A stretch of DNA of 64,000 bases from Cupriavidus taiwanensis (GTDB lineage Bacteria > Pseudomonadota > Gammaproteobacteria > Burkholderiales > Burkholderiaceae): positions 558,573 to 622,572 of the forward strand of contig NZ_LT976854.1 in the NCBI RefSeq assembly GCF_900249755.1, given 5' to 3'. Shown piece after piece: positions 51,229 to 60,381 of the stretch. The translations under genes and the position numbers were made by a program. Position 1 is the stretch's first letter; each line of letters begins with the position of its first letter. A model generated the notes under the pieces. That model was not told where the DNA came from and did not search any database. It was given only the letters and a program-made list of their open reading frames with translations.

Positions 51229-52137
51229 TCAGCCGGCGGGCGGCGTGTCGCCGATGGCGTAAGAGGACAGATGCTCGATCGCCCGCACCAGCGCGGAATG
51301 ATCCCAGCCCGCGCCGCCGAGCCCGCTGCACACGTTGAACAGCTGCTGGCACGACGCGGTACTGGGCAGCCCGACGCCAAGCTCGCGCGCGGTCGACAGC
51401 GCCAGCTCCAGATCCTTCTGGTGCAGCGCGATGCGAAAGCCCGGGTCGAAGGTGCGCCGGATCATCCGTTCGCCATGCACTTCCAGGATGCGCGAACTGG
51501 CAAAGCCGCCCATCAGCGCCTCGCGCACGCGCGCCGGGTCGGCACCGGCGCGGGCCGCCAGCACCAGCGCCTCGCTGACCGCCTCGATGGTCAGCGCGAC
51601 GATCACCTGGTTGGCCACCTTGGCCACCTGCCCGTCGCCGGCCGCGCCCACGCGCGTGATGTTCTTGCCCATCAGCTGCAGGATCGGCAGCACGTGCTCG
51701 AACACCTCCTGCTTGCCGCCGGCCATGATCGACAAGGTGCCGGCCTTGGCGCCGACTTCACCGCCCGAGACCGGCGCGTCGATATAGTCCGCGCCGATGG
51801 CCTCGATGCAGCGCGCGAACTCGCGCGTGGCGATCGGCGAGACCGAGCTCATGTCGATCACCGTGACGCCGCCCGCGGTATCGGCGAGGCCATCGGCCAC
51901 GCCTTTTTCGCCGAACAGCACCCGTTCCACGTCGGGCGTGTCGGGCAGCATCAGGATGATGGTCTCCGACTGCTTCGCCACTTCTTCGGCGCTGGCGCAG
52001 GCCTTCACGCCGGCATCCTGCAGGTCTTGCGGCACGCCGCTGCGGCTATGGGCAAACACGGTATGCCCGCCGTCGACCAGGTGCCGCACCATGGGCTTGC
52101 CCATCACGCCAAGCCCGATAAAGCCGATCTTGCTCAT
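51229..52137 (-). CDS. glxR: 2-hydroxy-3-oxopropionate (tartronate semialdehyde) reductase family
   Basis: 302 residues, beta-hydroxyacid dehydrogenase family. NAD site GFIGLGVMGKPMVRHL; substrate loop DAPVSGGEVGAKAGTLSIMAGG; catalytic Lys173 in GDGQVAKVANQVIVA. Best match is tartronate semialdehyde reductase, which makes D-glycerate in glyoxylate use. Close homologues reduce 3-hydroxyisobutyrate, so specificity is inferred. On one strand with the EamA and Ldh2-type genes and near a glyoxylate-type aminotransferase. Confidence 0.85.
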   Translation of the reverse strand: MSKIGFIGLGVMGKPMVRHLVDGGHTVFAHSRSGVPQDLQDAGVKACASAEEVAKQSETIILMLPDTPDVERVLFGEKGVADGLADTAGGVTVIDMSSVSPIATREFARCIEAIGADYIDAPVSGGEVGAKAGTLSIMAGGKQEVFEHVLPILQLMGKNITRVGAAGDGQVAKVANQVIVALTIEAVSEALVLAARAGADPARVREALMGGFASSRILEVHGERMIRRTFDPGFRIALHQKDLELALSTARELGVGLPSTASCQQLFNVCSGLGGAGWDHSALVRAIEHLSSYAIGDTPPAG

Positions 52138-52212
52138 GTCAGTGTCCGGTAGGGATGGGGCGATTGCCCGGGGGCGCGCCGGCCGTGGCGGCGGGCGCCT
52201 ATCTGATGATAG

Positions 52213-53316
52213 TCAGTCAAGCGCCAGCGCAGACAGCGGACCGGGCGCCGGATGCGCGCTGGCTCGGGCCGAGGCCACGCGCGCGGCGGCGTCGTCCAGC
52301 TGCGCCAGCGTGCCGGCGTCGACCGGGATCTGTTGTGCGCGGGCGGCGCGGCAGGCGCGCTCGGGTTCGCCCGGCAGCTGGATGCCGGGCTGGCCGGGCT
52401 GCAGGCGCGAGCTCTTCATCCAGTCGGCGAAGGCCGCGACTTCATGCCCGAACGTGGTGCTGGTGCCAAGCCGCGCGGGGTCGAACACGATCGCCAGCAT
52501 GTTGTTCCAGACCGCGTGCTCATGCCGCAGCGTTTCCGGGCGGATGGTATGGCCGCCCGTGACCGCGGCGCCAAGCAGTTCGCACATCACCGCCAGCACA
52601 TGGCCCTTGTGCTCGCCGAAGGGCCGCAACGCGCCCTGCGGCGCGCCGGCGGGCGGGTACATCACCGCGGCATCGGTGGCGGGCTCGCCCTGCGCATCGA
52701 GCAGGCAGCCGGGCGCGACCGGCACGCCCTTGTTGTGGGCCACGCGCACCTTGCCCAGCGCGATGGCGCTGGTGGCAAAGTCCAGCACCAGCGGCGGCTC
52801 GCCCGCCATCGGCACGCCGATGGTGAACGGGTTGGTGCCGTAGCGCGCGTCGTAGCCGCCGTGGGGCGCGACGATGGGTTTGGACAGCACGTTGACGAAG
52901 TGGATCGAGATCATGCCCGCGGCCGTGGCCTGCTCCGCCCAGTGGCCGACGCGGCCAAGGTGGTGCGACTGGCGCAGCCCCATCACGCAGACGCCGTGCT
53001 CGCGGGCGCGGGCGATGGCCATCTCCATGGCCTGCGCCGTCACCGCCTGGCCCATGCCGCGGTTGCCGTCCAGGCTGAGCAGGCTGCCGGCGTCCTGCAG
53101 CACGCTGACCTGCCGGTTCAGCTGCAGCTCGTCGGCCTGCCACGCCAGCACATAGCGCGGGATCATGCCGACCCCGTGCGAGTCGTGCCCGCTCAGGTTG
53201 GCGCCGACCAGGTGGTCGGCGGTCAGTTGCGCTTCCCGTGCGGTGCTGCCGGCGGCAAGCCAGAGATCGGTCACCCACTGGTGCAGCGCGCGGGTGGGAA
53301 TGCGGTGTTCGCTCAT
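52213..53316 (-). CDS. Malate/L-lactate/ureidoglycolate dehydrogenase family (Ldh2)
   Basis: 367 residues from the ATG at 53316. Family blocks HLVGANLSGHDSHGVGMIPRYV, GLRQSHHLGRVGHWAEQATAAGMISIHFVNV, VAPHGGYDARYGTNPFTIGVP and LRPFGEHKGHVLAVMCELLGAAVTGG are present. These NAD(P)-dependent enzymes oxidise 2-hydroxy acids such as malate, sulfolactate or ureidoglycolate, or reduce cyclic imino acids. The neighbouring GlxR-type gene points to a hydroxy-acid pathway. Exact substrate unknown. Confidence 0.87.
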   Translation of the reverse strand: MSEHRIPTRALHQWVTDLWLAAGSTAREAQLTADHLVGANLSGHDSHGVGMIPRYVLAWQADELQLNRQVSVLQDAGSLLSLDGNRGMGQAVTAQAMEMAIARAREHGVCVMGLRQSHHLGRVGHWAEQATAAGMISIHFVNVLSKPIVAPHGGYDARYGTNPFTIGVPMAGEPPLVLDFATSAIALGKVRVAHNKGVPVAPGCLLDAQGEPATDAAVMYPPAGAPQGALRPFGEHKGHVLAVMCELLGAAVTGGHTIRPETLRHEHAVWNNMLAIVFDPARLGTSTTFGHEVAAFADWMKSSRLQPGQPGIQLPGEPERACRAARAQQIPVDAGTLAQLDDAAARVASARASAHPAPGPLSALALD

Positions 53317-53351
53317 ATCGGCCCTGGATAGATGAATACGCTGCGAAGCAA

Positions 53352-53385
53352 AAAGCCCCGTGCCGTGTGACGGGAACGGGGCTTT
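53352..53385 (-). terminator. Terminator of the LexA-boxed small gene
   Basis: Stem AAAGCCCCGT (53352-53361) / ACGGGGCTTT (53376-53385). On the minus strand the stem runs into TTTTTGCTT, a good T-tract. It lies 58 nt past the stop at 53444 and isolates that gene from the Ldh2-type gene. Confidence 0.8.
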
Positions 53386-53443
53386 CCATGATACGTCGGG
53401 CTTGCGCTCGCTGGCCCGGGCGTGGCCGGTGATCGACAACTGT

Positions 53444-53728
53444 CTACTGGTGAGGGGCTTCGTGCGTGGGGGCTTTAGCCAGGATTTCCCTGATGCGGGC
53501 CAGGTAGCTGTCGCCGACCGCGCGGTGCATGCGCGCCGCCTCGGCGGCGAACTGACGCCGGCTGGGCGGACGGATGCCCAGGCTGCGGCAGATCGTTGAC
53601 AGATAGGGCTTGCGCGGACCCGCCAGGCGTTGCACCACGCTCTGCAGCGCGGCGTCGCCGATGCGGCCGCGCAGCCAGGCCAGCACCTGGCGGTCATAGT
53701 CGTTTTGCACGCGGATCAGGTGTTCCAT
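53444..53728 (-). CDS. Small unknown protein behind tandem LexA-type boxes
   Basis: 94 residues from the ATG at 53728 (GGAG 7 nt upstream). An ATG at 53752 lies inside the operator and lacks a ribosome site, so it is less likely. Sequence MEHLIRVQNDYDRQVLAWLRGRIGDAALQSVVQRLAGPRKPYLSTICRSLGIRPPSRRQFAAEAARMHRAVGDSYLARIREILAKAP is basic and helical, with a possible helix-turn-helix near YLSTICRSLGIRPPSRRQF. No membrane segment; no family recognised. Own SOS-type promoter and terminator make it a monocistronic unit, probably expressed after DNA damage. Confidence 0.75.
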   Translation of the reverse strand: MEHLIRVQNDYDRQVLAWLRGRIGDAALQSVVQRLAGPRKPYLSTICRSLGIRPPSRRQFAAEAARMHRAVGDSYLARIREILAKAPTHEAPHQ

Positions 53729-53740
53729 GCCGGGACTCCA

Positions 53741-53777
53741 CTGTTCATCCATACAGGTACTGTAAATATATACAGTA
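53741..53777 (-). promoter_or_regulatory. Tandem LexA (SOS) boxes
   Basis: The 20-mer TACTGTAAATATATACAGTA (53758-53777) differs from the E. coli SOS consensus TACTGTATATATATACAGTA at one position. Three bases beyond its CTG-N10-CAG core lies a second CTG-N10-CAG, CTGTTCATCCATACAG (53741-53756). Both lie just upstream of the start at 53728. Tandem boxes are known from tightly repressed SOS genes such as colicin operons. Confidence 0.8.
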
Positions 53778-53838
53778 TCCGCGTGGAGGCAAGAAAAATC
53801 CGGCCCTGGCAGGGGTGATACGCCGTCCGGCGTCGATT

Positions 53839-54576
53839 TCAGAAAGATCCGCTGGCAGCGTGGTCGCCCGACACCAGCGGCAGCACCGCATCGCGCTTCT
53901 CCAGCAAGTGGCGCTTCAGTATCACCGCCAGCCGCTTGCCGTCGCGGGCTTCGAGCGCCCGGATCATTTCTTCGTGGTCCTCGACCGCATCATCCCACTT
54001 GCCTCTTTGCTGGTTGGAGCGAAAGCGCAGGGCCTGCAGCCGGCGGTTGATCGACTGGTAGGTCTGGCGCAGCGGCGTGTTGCGCGCGGCCTCGTTGATG
54101 CGGTCGTGGATCTCCTGGTTGCGGCTGTAGTAGCCCGGCAAGTCGTTGCGGGCGCGGCAGGCCAGCATCGCATAGTGCAGCGCCTTGATCTGCGCGAGTT
54201 CGGCCGCGGTGATGCGCTCGCAGGCCAGTTCGCCGGAAAACGCCTCCAGCCCGCTCATCAGCTCGAAGCTCTCGCGGACTTCGGCCTCGCTCATGCGCGA
54301 GATGCTGGCGCCGCGGTTGGGCAACAGATCGACCAGGCCCTCGGCCGCCAGCACCTTGAGCGCCTCGCGTAGCGGCGTCCGGGAGATGCCCAGCGTCTCG
54401 CACAACTCGCGTTCGTTGAGCTTGGTGCCGGGGGCGAACACGCCTTCGACGATGAACTGCCGCAGGTGCTCGACCACGGTGTCGTGCAGGCGCGGGCGTG
54501 CCAGGCGCGGCAGCGACGGCGCCGCCACGGGCGGGGCAGGGCTCACTGCCGGACCATCGTTCTCGAAGTTTTGCAT
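53839..54576 (-). CDS. GntR family regulator, FadR/FCD subfamily
   Basis: 245 residues. Winged helix LHDTVVEHLRQFIVEGVFAPGTKLNERELCETLGISRTPLREALKVLAAEGLVDLLPNRGASI, then an FCD domain with metal-type His/Asp/Asn residues (FELMSGLEAFSGELACERI ... EDHEEMIRALEARDGKRLAVILKRHL). Divergent from the aminotransferase operon with a 170-bp gap. The same 10-base word occurs at its start codon and in the operon promoter, so it likely controls both. Confidence 0.9.
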   Translation of the reverse strand: MQNFENDGPAVSPAPPVAAPSLPRLARPRLHDTVVEHLRQFIVEGVFAPGTKLNERELCETLGISRTPLREALKVLAAEGLVDLLPNRGASISRMSEAEVRESFELMSGLEAFSGELACERITAAELAQIKALHYAMLACRARNDLPGYYSRNQEIHDRINEAARNTPLRQTYQSINRRLQALRFRSNQQRGKWDDAVEDHEEMIRALEARDGKRLAVILKRHLLEKRDAVLPLVSGDHAASGSF

Positions 54577-54714
54577 TCAATATCCCCTTTGCGCGTGGCG
54601 CGGATTCTACTGCATCTTGTTTTCTGCCGCCAAACCCCGGGTTAACCATTATAAAAGCGCGCAAATTTCGCCTTGGTGTGACTTGGGCGCTCTGCTATAG
54701 TCGATTGCATTCAA
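54571..54714. promoter_or_regulatory. Divergent promoter with repeated operator half and sigma-70 site
   Basis: TTGCATTCAA occurs at 54571-54580, over the regulator's own start codon, and at 54705-54714. The plus-strand promoter is TTGGTG (54673-54678), 17 bp, TATAGT (54696-54701), so the second repeat is at the transcription start. ATTGCATTCAAA resembles the near-palindromic sites bound by FCD-type GntR proteins. Confidence 0.6.
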
Positions 54715-54746
54715 AATTCATAATCCATAACGGAGGCGCGATTCCC

Positions 54747-55967
54747 ATGGTTCATCTCGATTTCCATCCCTCTGGCCGCCACTTCCTGCAGATCCCCGGC
54801 CCGAGCCCGGTGCCTGACCGCATCCTGCGCGCGATGAGCTATCCGACCATCGACCACCGGGGGCCGGAGTTCGGCGCGCTCGGCCGCAAGGTGCTGGCAG
54901 GCATCAAGGAAATCTTCAAGACCCGGCATCCGGTGATCATCTATCCGGCCTCGGGCACCGGCGCCTGGGAAGCCGCGCTGACCAATACGTGCAGCCCGGG
55001 CGATCACGTGCTGATGTTCGAGACCGGCCACTTCGCCACGCTGTGGAAGAAGATGGCCGAGGCGCTGGGCCTGCGGCCGGAATTCCTGGGCCTGCCCGGC
55101 ATCGAGGGCTGGCGCCGCGGCGTGCAGGCGGACATGATCGAAGCGCGCCTGCGCGAGGACACCGGTCACGCGATCCGCGCCGTCTGCGTGGTGCACAACG
55201 AGACCTCGACCGGCGTGACCTCGGATATCGCCGCGGTGCGCCGGGCCATCGATGCCGCCGGGCACCCGGCGCTGCTGCTGGTCGACACCATCTCCGGCCT
55301 GGGTTCGGCCGACTATCGCCATGACGAGTGGGGCGTGGACGTGACCGTGTCCGGCTCGCAGAAGGGCCTGATGCTGCCGCCGGGCATCAGCTTCAATGCG
55401 CTCTCGCCCAAGGCGGTTGCCGCCAGCGAGCACGCCACGCTGCCGCGCGCGTTCTGGGGCTGGGCCGAGATCATCGAGGCCAACAAGAACGGCTACTGGC
55501 CGTACACGCCCAACACCAACCTGCTGTACGGCCTCTCCGAAGCGCTCGACATGATCCTGGGCGAGGGCCTGGAGCAGGTGTTCGCGCGCCACCAGCGCCT
55601 GGCGCAAGCGACGCGTTGCGCGGTGCGCGCCTGGGGGCTGGAGATCCAGTGCGCGGATCCGGCGGTGTACAGCCCGGTGCTGACCGGCGTGATGATGCCC
55701 GACGGCGTCGACGCCGACGCGGTGCGCAAGCTGATCTATGAGCGCTTCGACATGTCGCTGGGGCAGGCGCTGGGCAAGATGCGCGGCCGCATGTTCCGCA
55801 TCGGCCATCTCGGCGACTGCAATGACCTGACCCTGATGGCCACGCTCGCCGGCTGCGAGATGGGGCTGAAGCTGGCGGGCGTGCCGCTGGCGGGCAGCGG
55901 CGTGGCCGCGGCGATGGCGTCGCTGCAAGCGCACGCCGAGCTGCCGGTGCTCAAGGCCGCGGCCTGA
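54747..55967 (+). CDS. Class V aminotransferase (serine/alanine/aspartate-glyoxylate type)
   Basis: 406 residues from the ATG at 54747 (GGAGG upstream). Fold type I class V enzyme; PLP lysine Lys206 in TVSGSQKGLMLPPGISF; substrate region at the start LQIPGPSPVPDRILRAMSYPTIDHRGPEF. The family transfers amino groups from serine, alanine or aspartate to glyoxylate giving glycine. The context (hydroxy-acid dehydrogenase and DSD1-type enzyme downstream) supports glyoxylate/glycine chemistry; the amino donor is not certain. First gene of a six-gene operon. Confidence 0.88.
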   Translation: MVHLDFHPSGRHFLQIPGPSPVPDRILRAMSYPTIDHRGPEFGALGRKVLAGIKEIFKTRHPVIIYPASGTGAWEAALTNTCSPGDHVLMFETGHFATLWKKMAEALGLRPEFLGLPGIEGWRRGVQADMIEARLREDTGHAIRAVCVVHNETSTGVTSDIAAVRRAIDAAGHPALLLVDTISGLGSADYRHDEWGVDVTVSGSQKGLMLPPGISFNALSPKAVAASEHATLPRAFWGWAEIIEANKNGYWPYTPNTNLLYGLSEALDMILGEGLEQVFARHQRLAQATRCAVRAWGLEIQCADPAVYSPVLTGVMMPDGVDADAVRKLIYERFDMSLGQALGKMRGRMFRIGHLGDCNDLTLMATLAGCEMGLKLAGVPLAGSGVAAAMASLQAHAELPVLKAAA

Positions 55968-56100
55968 GCCTTGGCACTGCGGGCGCGGCACGCTCCGCGC
56001 CCCGCCGGCCTTCGCACCGGAACCTCACCAGGGCATGCGGTCGCCGCGCAGGCGGCCGCATGCATCGCCGCGGGCGCGCAGCCCTTGCTTCTTGCATGCC

Positions 56101-59100
56101 ATGAACATGACTTCGTCCTCCCTGCTGGTCAAGCCGATCCACCTGGTGCCCGCGCAGCATCGGGCCAATTCGCCGCTGTCGCCGCTGTCGGCGCTGCTGC
56201 GCAAGGAACTGCGCGGCGACGTGCTGTTCGACCGCGCCGCGCGCGGGCGCTACGCCACCGACGCCTCGATCTACCAGATCATGCCGGTCGGCGTGGTGGT
56301 GCCGCGCGACCAGGCCGACCTGGTGCGCGCGCTCGACATCGCGCGCGACCAGCGCGTGCCGGTGCTGGCGCGCGGCGCCGGCACCAGCCAGTGCGGCCAG
56401 ACCGTGGGCGAGGCGCTGGTCATCGACACCAGCAAGTGGCTCAACAACGTGGTCGCCTTCGATGCCGGCGCGCGCACGGTGACGGTGGAGCCGGGCATCG
56501 TGCTGGACCACTTGAACGCCTGGCTCAAGCCGCACGGGCTGTGGTTCCCGGTGGACGTATCCACCGGCGCGCAATGCACCATCGGCGGCATGGCCGGCAA
56601 CAACTCGTGCGGCTCGCGTTCGATCGCCTACGGCAACATGGTGCATAACGTGCTGGCCATCGACGCGGTGCTGGCCGACGGCAGCGACTGCCACTTCGGC
56701 TCGCTGGCGCAGCCGGTGGCGGCAGGGCGCGCCGAGGGCATCCTGCGCGGGCTGCAGCGCATCGCCACGCGCGAGCGCGGCGAGATCGCCGAGCGCATGC
56801 CCAAGGTGCTGCGCCGCGTGGCCGGCTACAACATCGACCTGTTCGACTGCCAGAACCCGCGCGCCTATACCGACGACGGCCACGCCAACCTGGCGCATAT
56901 CCTGGTCGGCTCCGAAGGCACGCTGGCCTGCAGCCGCCAGCTCACGCTGAAGCTGGCGCCGCTGCCGGCGCACAAGGTGCTGGGCGTGGTCAACTTCCCC
57001 ACGTTCTACCAGGCGATGGACCTGACCCAGCATATCGTCACGCTGCGCCCGGTGGCGGTGGAGCTGGTCGACCGCACCATGATCGACCTGTCGATGGAGA
57101 ACCCTGCCTTCCGCCCGGTGGTCGAGCGCGCGCTGAGCGGCGATCCGCAGGCCATCCTGCTGGTGGAATTCGCCGGCGACGACCGGCACGCGCTGCTGGC
57201 GCAGCTGGACCAGCTGGCCGAGCTGATGGCGGACCTGGGCCTGCCCGGCTCAGTGGTGAAGATGCCGGAAGAGAAGGCGCAGAAGGCGCTGTGGGACGTG
57301 CGCAAGGCCGGCCTGAACATCATGATGAGCATGAAGGGCGACGGCAAGCCGGTCTCGTTCATCGAAGACTGCGCGGTGCCGCTCGAACACCTGGCCGAAT
57401 ACACGCGCCGGCTCACCGAGGTCTTCCACAGGCACGAGACCGAGGGCACGTGGTATGCCCATGCCAGCGTCGGCACGCTGCACGTGCGGCCGATCCTGGA
57501 CATGCGCCGCGACGGCGCGCTGCGCATGCGCGAGATCGCGGAAGAAGCGGCCGAGCTGGTGCGCGAGTACAAGGGCGCGTATTCCGGCGAGCACGGCGAC
57601 GGCCTGTGCCGCGGCGAATGGGTGGCCTGGCAATACGGCCCGCGCATCAACGCCGCGTTCAGCGAGATCAAGGCGCTGTTCGATCCGGACAACCGCTTCA
57701 ACCCCGACAAGATCGTGCGCCCGCCCAGGATGGATGCGCGCGAGAACTTCCGCTTCGCGCCCGGCTACGCCGCGCTGCCGCTGACGCCCGCGCTGGACTG
57801 GTCGGCGTGGAACGTGCGGCGCGACCCGCTGACGGGCGTGGAGACCGCGCCCGGCACCGGCAACGATACCGCCACGCACGGTCTCGCTTCGGCCGTGGAG
57901 ATGTGCAACAACAACGGCCATTGCCGCAAGTTCGACGCCGGCACCATGTGCCCCAGCTACCGCGTGACCAAGGACGAGCAGCATGTCACGCGCGGCCGCG
58001 CCAACACGCTGCGGCTGGCGCTGTCCGGGCAGCTCGGCACGGACGGGCTGGCCAGTGCCGAAGTCAAGGACGTGCTGGACCTGTGCGTCTCGTGCAAGGG
58101 CTGCAAGCGCGACTGCCCGACCGGCGTCGACATGGCGAAGTTCAAGATCGAGGCGCGCCACGCCTGGACCCGCCGGCACGGCATCAGCCTGCGCGAGCGC
58201 ATGGTGGCCTTCCTGCCGCGCTATGCGCCGGTGGCCAGCCGTGTGTCGGGCCTGCTGGCGCTGACCGACAGCGTGCCCGGGGTCTCGGGCTGGATCAAGC
58301 GAGCGCTGGGGCTTGCCCCGCAGCGCTCGCTGCCGCGTTTCACCGCGCCGTTCCTGGCGGGCCACGCCGCCGGCGCTGCCGCAGACAGCAAGGCCCAAGG
58401 CCGCGAAGTGCTGCTGTTCGTCGATACCTTCAGCAACTACATGGAGCCCGACAACGCGCGCGCCGCGCAGGCCGTGCTGGAAGCCGCGGGCTATACGGTG
58501 CATTTCAATACCGTTGCGGGCGGGCGCCCGCTGTGCTGCGGCCGCACCTTCCTCGCCGCGGGCCTGGTCGATCAGGCCAAGGCCGAGGCGCGGCGCCTGC
58601 TGGACGCCTTGCGCCCGTTCGTCGAGCGCGGCGTGCCGGTGGTGGGCCTGGAGCCGTCGTGCCTGCTGTCGCTGCGCGACGAGTTCCTGGGCTATGGCTA
58701 TGGCGACGAGGCGCGCCAGCTTGCCAGCCTGTCCTTCCTGTTCGAAGAGTTCCTGGTGCGCGAACGGCAGGCGGGCCGGCTGGAACTGCCGCTGCAGCCG
58801 TTGCAGGCCTCCGAGGCCATCGTGCACGGGCACTGCCACCAGAAGGCGTTCGATGCCTTTACGCCGGTGCAGACCGTGCTGGGATGGATTCCGGGCCTGA
58901 AGGTGGCACCGGTGGAGTCGTCGTGCTGCGGCATGGCCGGAAGCTTCGGCTACGAGGCGGAGCACTTCGCGGCGTCGCAGGCGATGGCCGAGCTGTCGCT
59001 GCTGCCGGCGGTGCGCAAACGTGCCCCCGATGCCATCGTGGTCGCGGACGGCACCAGTTGCCGCCACCAGATCCGCGATGGGGCGGATGCCGAGGCGATG

Positions 59101-59151
59101 CATGTGGCGCGGGTGCTGGCGATGGCGCTCGAAGGCGGCCGCGATGAATGA
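56101..59151 (+). CDS. FAD- and Fe-S-containing D-2-hydroxyacid dehydrogenase (YdiJ-like)
   Basis: 1016 residues from the ATG at 56101, the length of E. coli YdiJ (D-2-hydroxyglutarate dehydrogenase). The N-terminal FAD_binding_4 domain includes PVLARGAGTSQCGQTVG and NNSCGSRSIAYGN. Two iron-sulfur motifs: MCNNNGHCRKFDAGTMCP (about 601-618) and LCVSCKGCKRDCPTG (about 661-675). C-terminal CCG motifs are at about 811 (PLCCGRTF) and 940 (SSCCGMAGSFGYE). Oxidises a D-2-hydroxy acid; glycolate, D-lactate or 2-hydroxyglutarate are possible. Confidence 0.87.
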   Translation: MNMTSSSLLVKPIHLVPAQHRANSPLSPLSALLRKELRGDVLFDRAARGRYATDASIYQIMPVGVVVPRDQADLVRALDIARDQRVPVLARGAGTSQCGQTVGEALVIDTSKWLNNVVAFDAGARTVTVEPGIVLDHLNAWLKPHGLWFPVDVSTGAQCTIGGMAGNNSCGSRSIAYGNMVHNVLAIDAVLADGSDCHFGSLAQPVAAGRAEGILRGLQRIATRERGEIAERMPKVLRRVAGYNIDLFDCQNPRAYTDDGHANLAHILVGSEGTLACSRQLTLKLAPLPAHKVLGVVNFPTFYQAMDLTQHIVTLRPVAVELVDRTMIDLSMENPAFRPVVERALSGDPQAILLVEFAGDDRHALLAQLDQLAELMADLGLPGSVVKMPEEKAQKALWDVRKAGLNIMMSMKGDGKPVSFIEDCAVPLEHLAEYTRRLTEVFHRHETEGTWYAHASVGTLHVRPILDMRRDGALRMREIAEEAAELVREYKGAYSGEHGDGLCRGEWVAWQYGPRINAAFSEIKALFDPDNRFNPDKIVRPPRMDARENFRFAPGYAALPLTPALDWSAWNVRRDPLTGVETAPGTGNDTATHGLASAVEMCNNNGHCRKFDAGTMCPSYRVTKDEQHVTRGRANTLRLALSGQLGTDGLASAEVKDVLDLCVSCKGCKRDCPTGVDMAKFKIEARHAWTRRHGISLRERMVAFLPRYAPVASRVSGLLALTDSVPGVSGWIKRALGLAPQRSLPRFTAPFLAGHAAGAAADSKAQGREVLLFVDTFSNYMEPDNARAAQAVLEAAGYTVHFNTVAGGRPLCCGRTFLAAGLVDQAKAEARRLLDALRPFVERGVPVVGLEPSCLLSLRDEFLGYGYGDEARQLASLSFLFEEFLVRERQAGRLELPLQPLQASEAIVHGHCHQKAFDAFTPVQTVLGWIPGLKVAPVESSCCGMAGSFGYEAEHFAASQAMAELSLLPAVRKRAPDAIVVADGTSCRHQIRDGADAEAMHVARVLAMALEGGRDE

Positions 59152-60289
59152 GCCGGTGCGCAACCTGAAGCCGCCGGTGCTGGCAAGGATCGGCGATCGC
59201 GTGGAGGACGTCGGCACGCCGGCGCTGCTGGTCGACCTCGATGCCTTCGACCACAACCTGGCGCAAATGCAGGCGCTTGCCGATGCCGGCGGCGTGGCGC
59301 TGCGCCCGCACGCCAAGGCGCACAAGTCGGTCGCAATCGCGCAGCGGCAGATTGCTGCCGGCGCGGTGGGCATTTGCTGCCAGAAGCTCAGCGAGGCCTA
59401 TCCGTTTGCCGCCACCGGCATTGCCAGCATCCATATCAGCAATGAGTTCGTCGGCGCCGACAAGCTGGCCATGGCGGTGGAGCTGGCCCGCTACGTGGAC
59501 CTGAGCATCTGCGTGGATGACGTGCGGCAGGTGGCCGCGGTCGCTGCCGCCGCCACTGCCGGCGGGGTACGCATCACCGCGCTGGCGGAAGTCGACGTCG
59601 GGCAGGGGCGTTGCGGCGTCGACAGTGCCGAAGCGCTGATCCGCCTTGCCGACGCCATCGGCAATGCGCCGTCGCTGCGCTTCGGCGGGCTGCAGGCGTA
59701 TCACGGCGGCGCGCAGCACCTGGCGCACTGGACCCGGCGCCGCGACGCGGCCCGGCGCGCCGCCGAACAGGCGCACGACTATGTACGGCTCCTGCATGCC
59801 CGCGGCATCGCCTGCCCGGTGGTCACCGGCGGCGGCAGCGGCACCGCGGAGTTTGATTGCGAGAGCGGCGTCTATACCGAGATCCAGCCCGGCAGCTACG
59901 TGTTCCTGGACGGCCACTACGGCGCCAGCGAATGGCCCGGGCGCTTCCAGCCCAGGCAGGCCCTGTTCCTGTCGGCCACGGTGATGAGCACGGCGCGCGC
60001 CGGCGTGGCGGTGTGCGATGCGGGGCTAAAGTCGGTCGCGGTGGATTCCGGCCTGCCGCGCCTGTGGTCCGGCCCGGGCAGCGAGTGGCTGCGCTATGTC
60101 GCCGCCAACGATGAGCATGGTGTGCTGCAAGTGCTGGACGAAAACAATCAGGCGCTGCTGGGCAGCAAGCTCTGGCTGGTGCCCGGCCACTGCGATCCCA
60201 CCGCGAACCTGCACGCGCAGTACGTGTGCTGCCGCAACGGGCGCGTGGCCGAACTGTGGGACATCGCGGCACGCGGCCTGAGCCGCTGA
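59144..60289 (+). CDS. DSD1 / D-threonine aldolase family PLP enzyme
   Basis: 381 residues; the ATG at 59144 overlaps the previous gene by 8 bp. Fold type III alanine-racemase barrel; PLP lysine Lys58 in RPHAKAHKS; C-terminal metal site His and Cys in VPGHCDPTANLHAQY. Members cleave D-threonine or beta-hydroxyaspartate to glycine/glyoxylate-level products, or dehydrate D-serine and D-threo-3-hydroxyaspartate. With an aminotransferase of the glyoxylate type two genes upstream, an aldol reaction between glycine and an aldehyde acid is a reasonable inference. Confidence 0.87.
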   Translation: MNEPVRNLKPPVLARIGDRVEDVGTPALLVDLDAFDHNLAQMQALADAGGVALRPHAKAHKSVAIAQRQIAAGAVGICCQKLSEAYPFAATGIASIHISNEFVGADKLAMAVELARYVDLSICVDDVRQVAAVAAAATAGGVRITALAEVDVGQGRCGVDSAEALIRLADAIGNAPSLRFGGLQAYHGGAQHLAHWTRRRDAARRAAEQAHDYVRLLHARGIACPVVTGGGSGTAEFDCESGVYTEIQPGSYVFLDGHYGASEWPGRFQPRQALFLSATVMSTARAGVAVCDAGLKSVAVDSGLPRLWSGPGSEWLRYVAANDEHGVLQVLDENNQALLGSKLWLVPGHCDPTANLHAQYVCCRNGRVAELWDIAARGLSR

Positions 60290-60381
60290 TGCCGCTGATG
60301 CCACCGTCGCAGCGCAGAAACAAGAAAAGAGAAGAGCCGCGCCAAGCGGCACAGGGTAGTCAAAGCCAAAGGAGACCAACG

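Noticed and set aside
53729..53752. Upstream ATG (53752) as start of the LexA-boxed gene
   Set aside because: It lies inside the second LexA-type box and has no ribosome site, whereas the ATG at 53728 has GGAG at good spacing.
57250..59373. About 700-codon minus-strand frame opposite the FAD/Fe-S gene
   Set aside because: The plus-strand reading contains iron-sulfur and FAD motifs; the minus frame has none.
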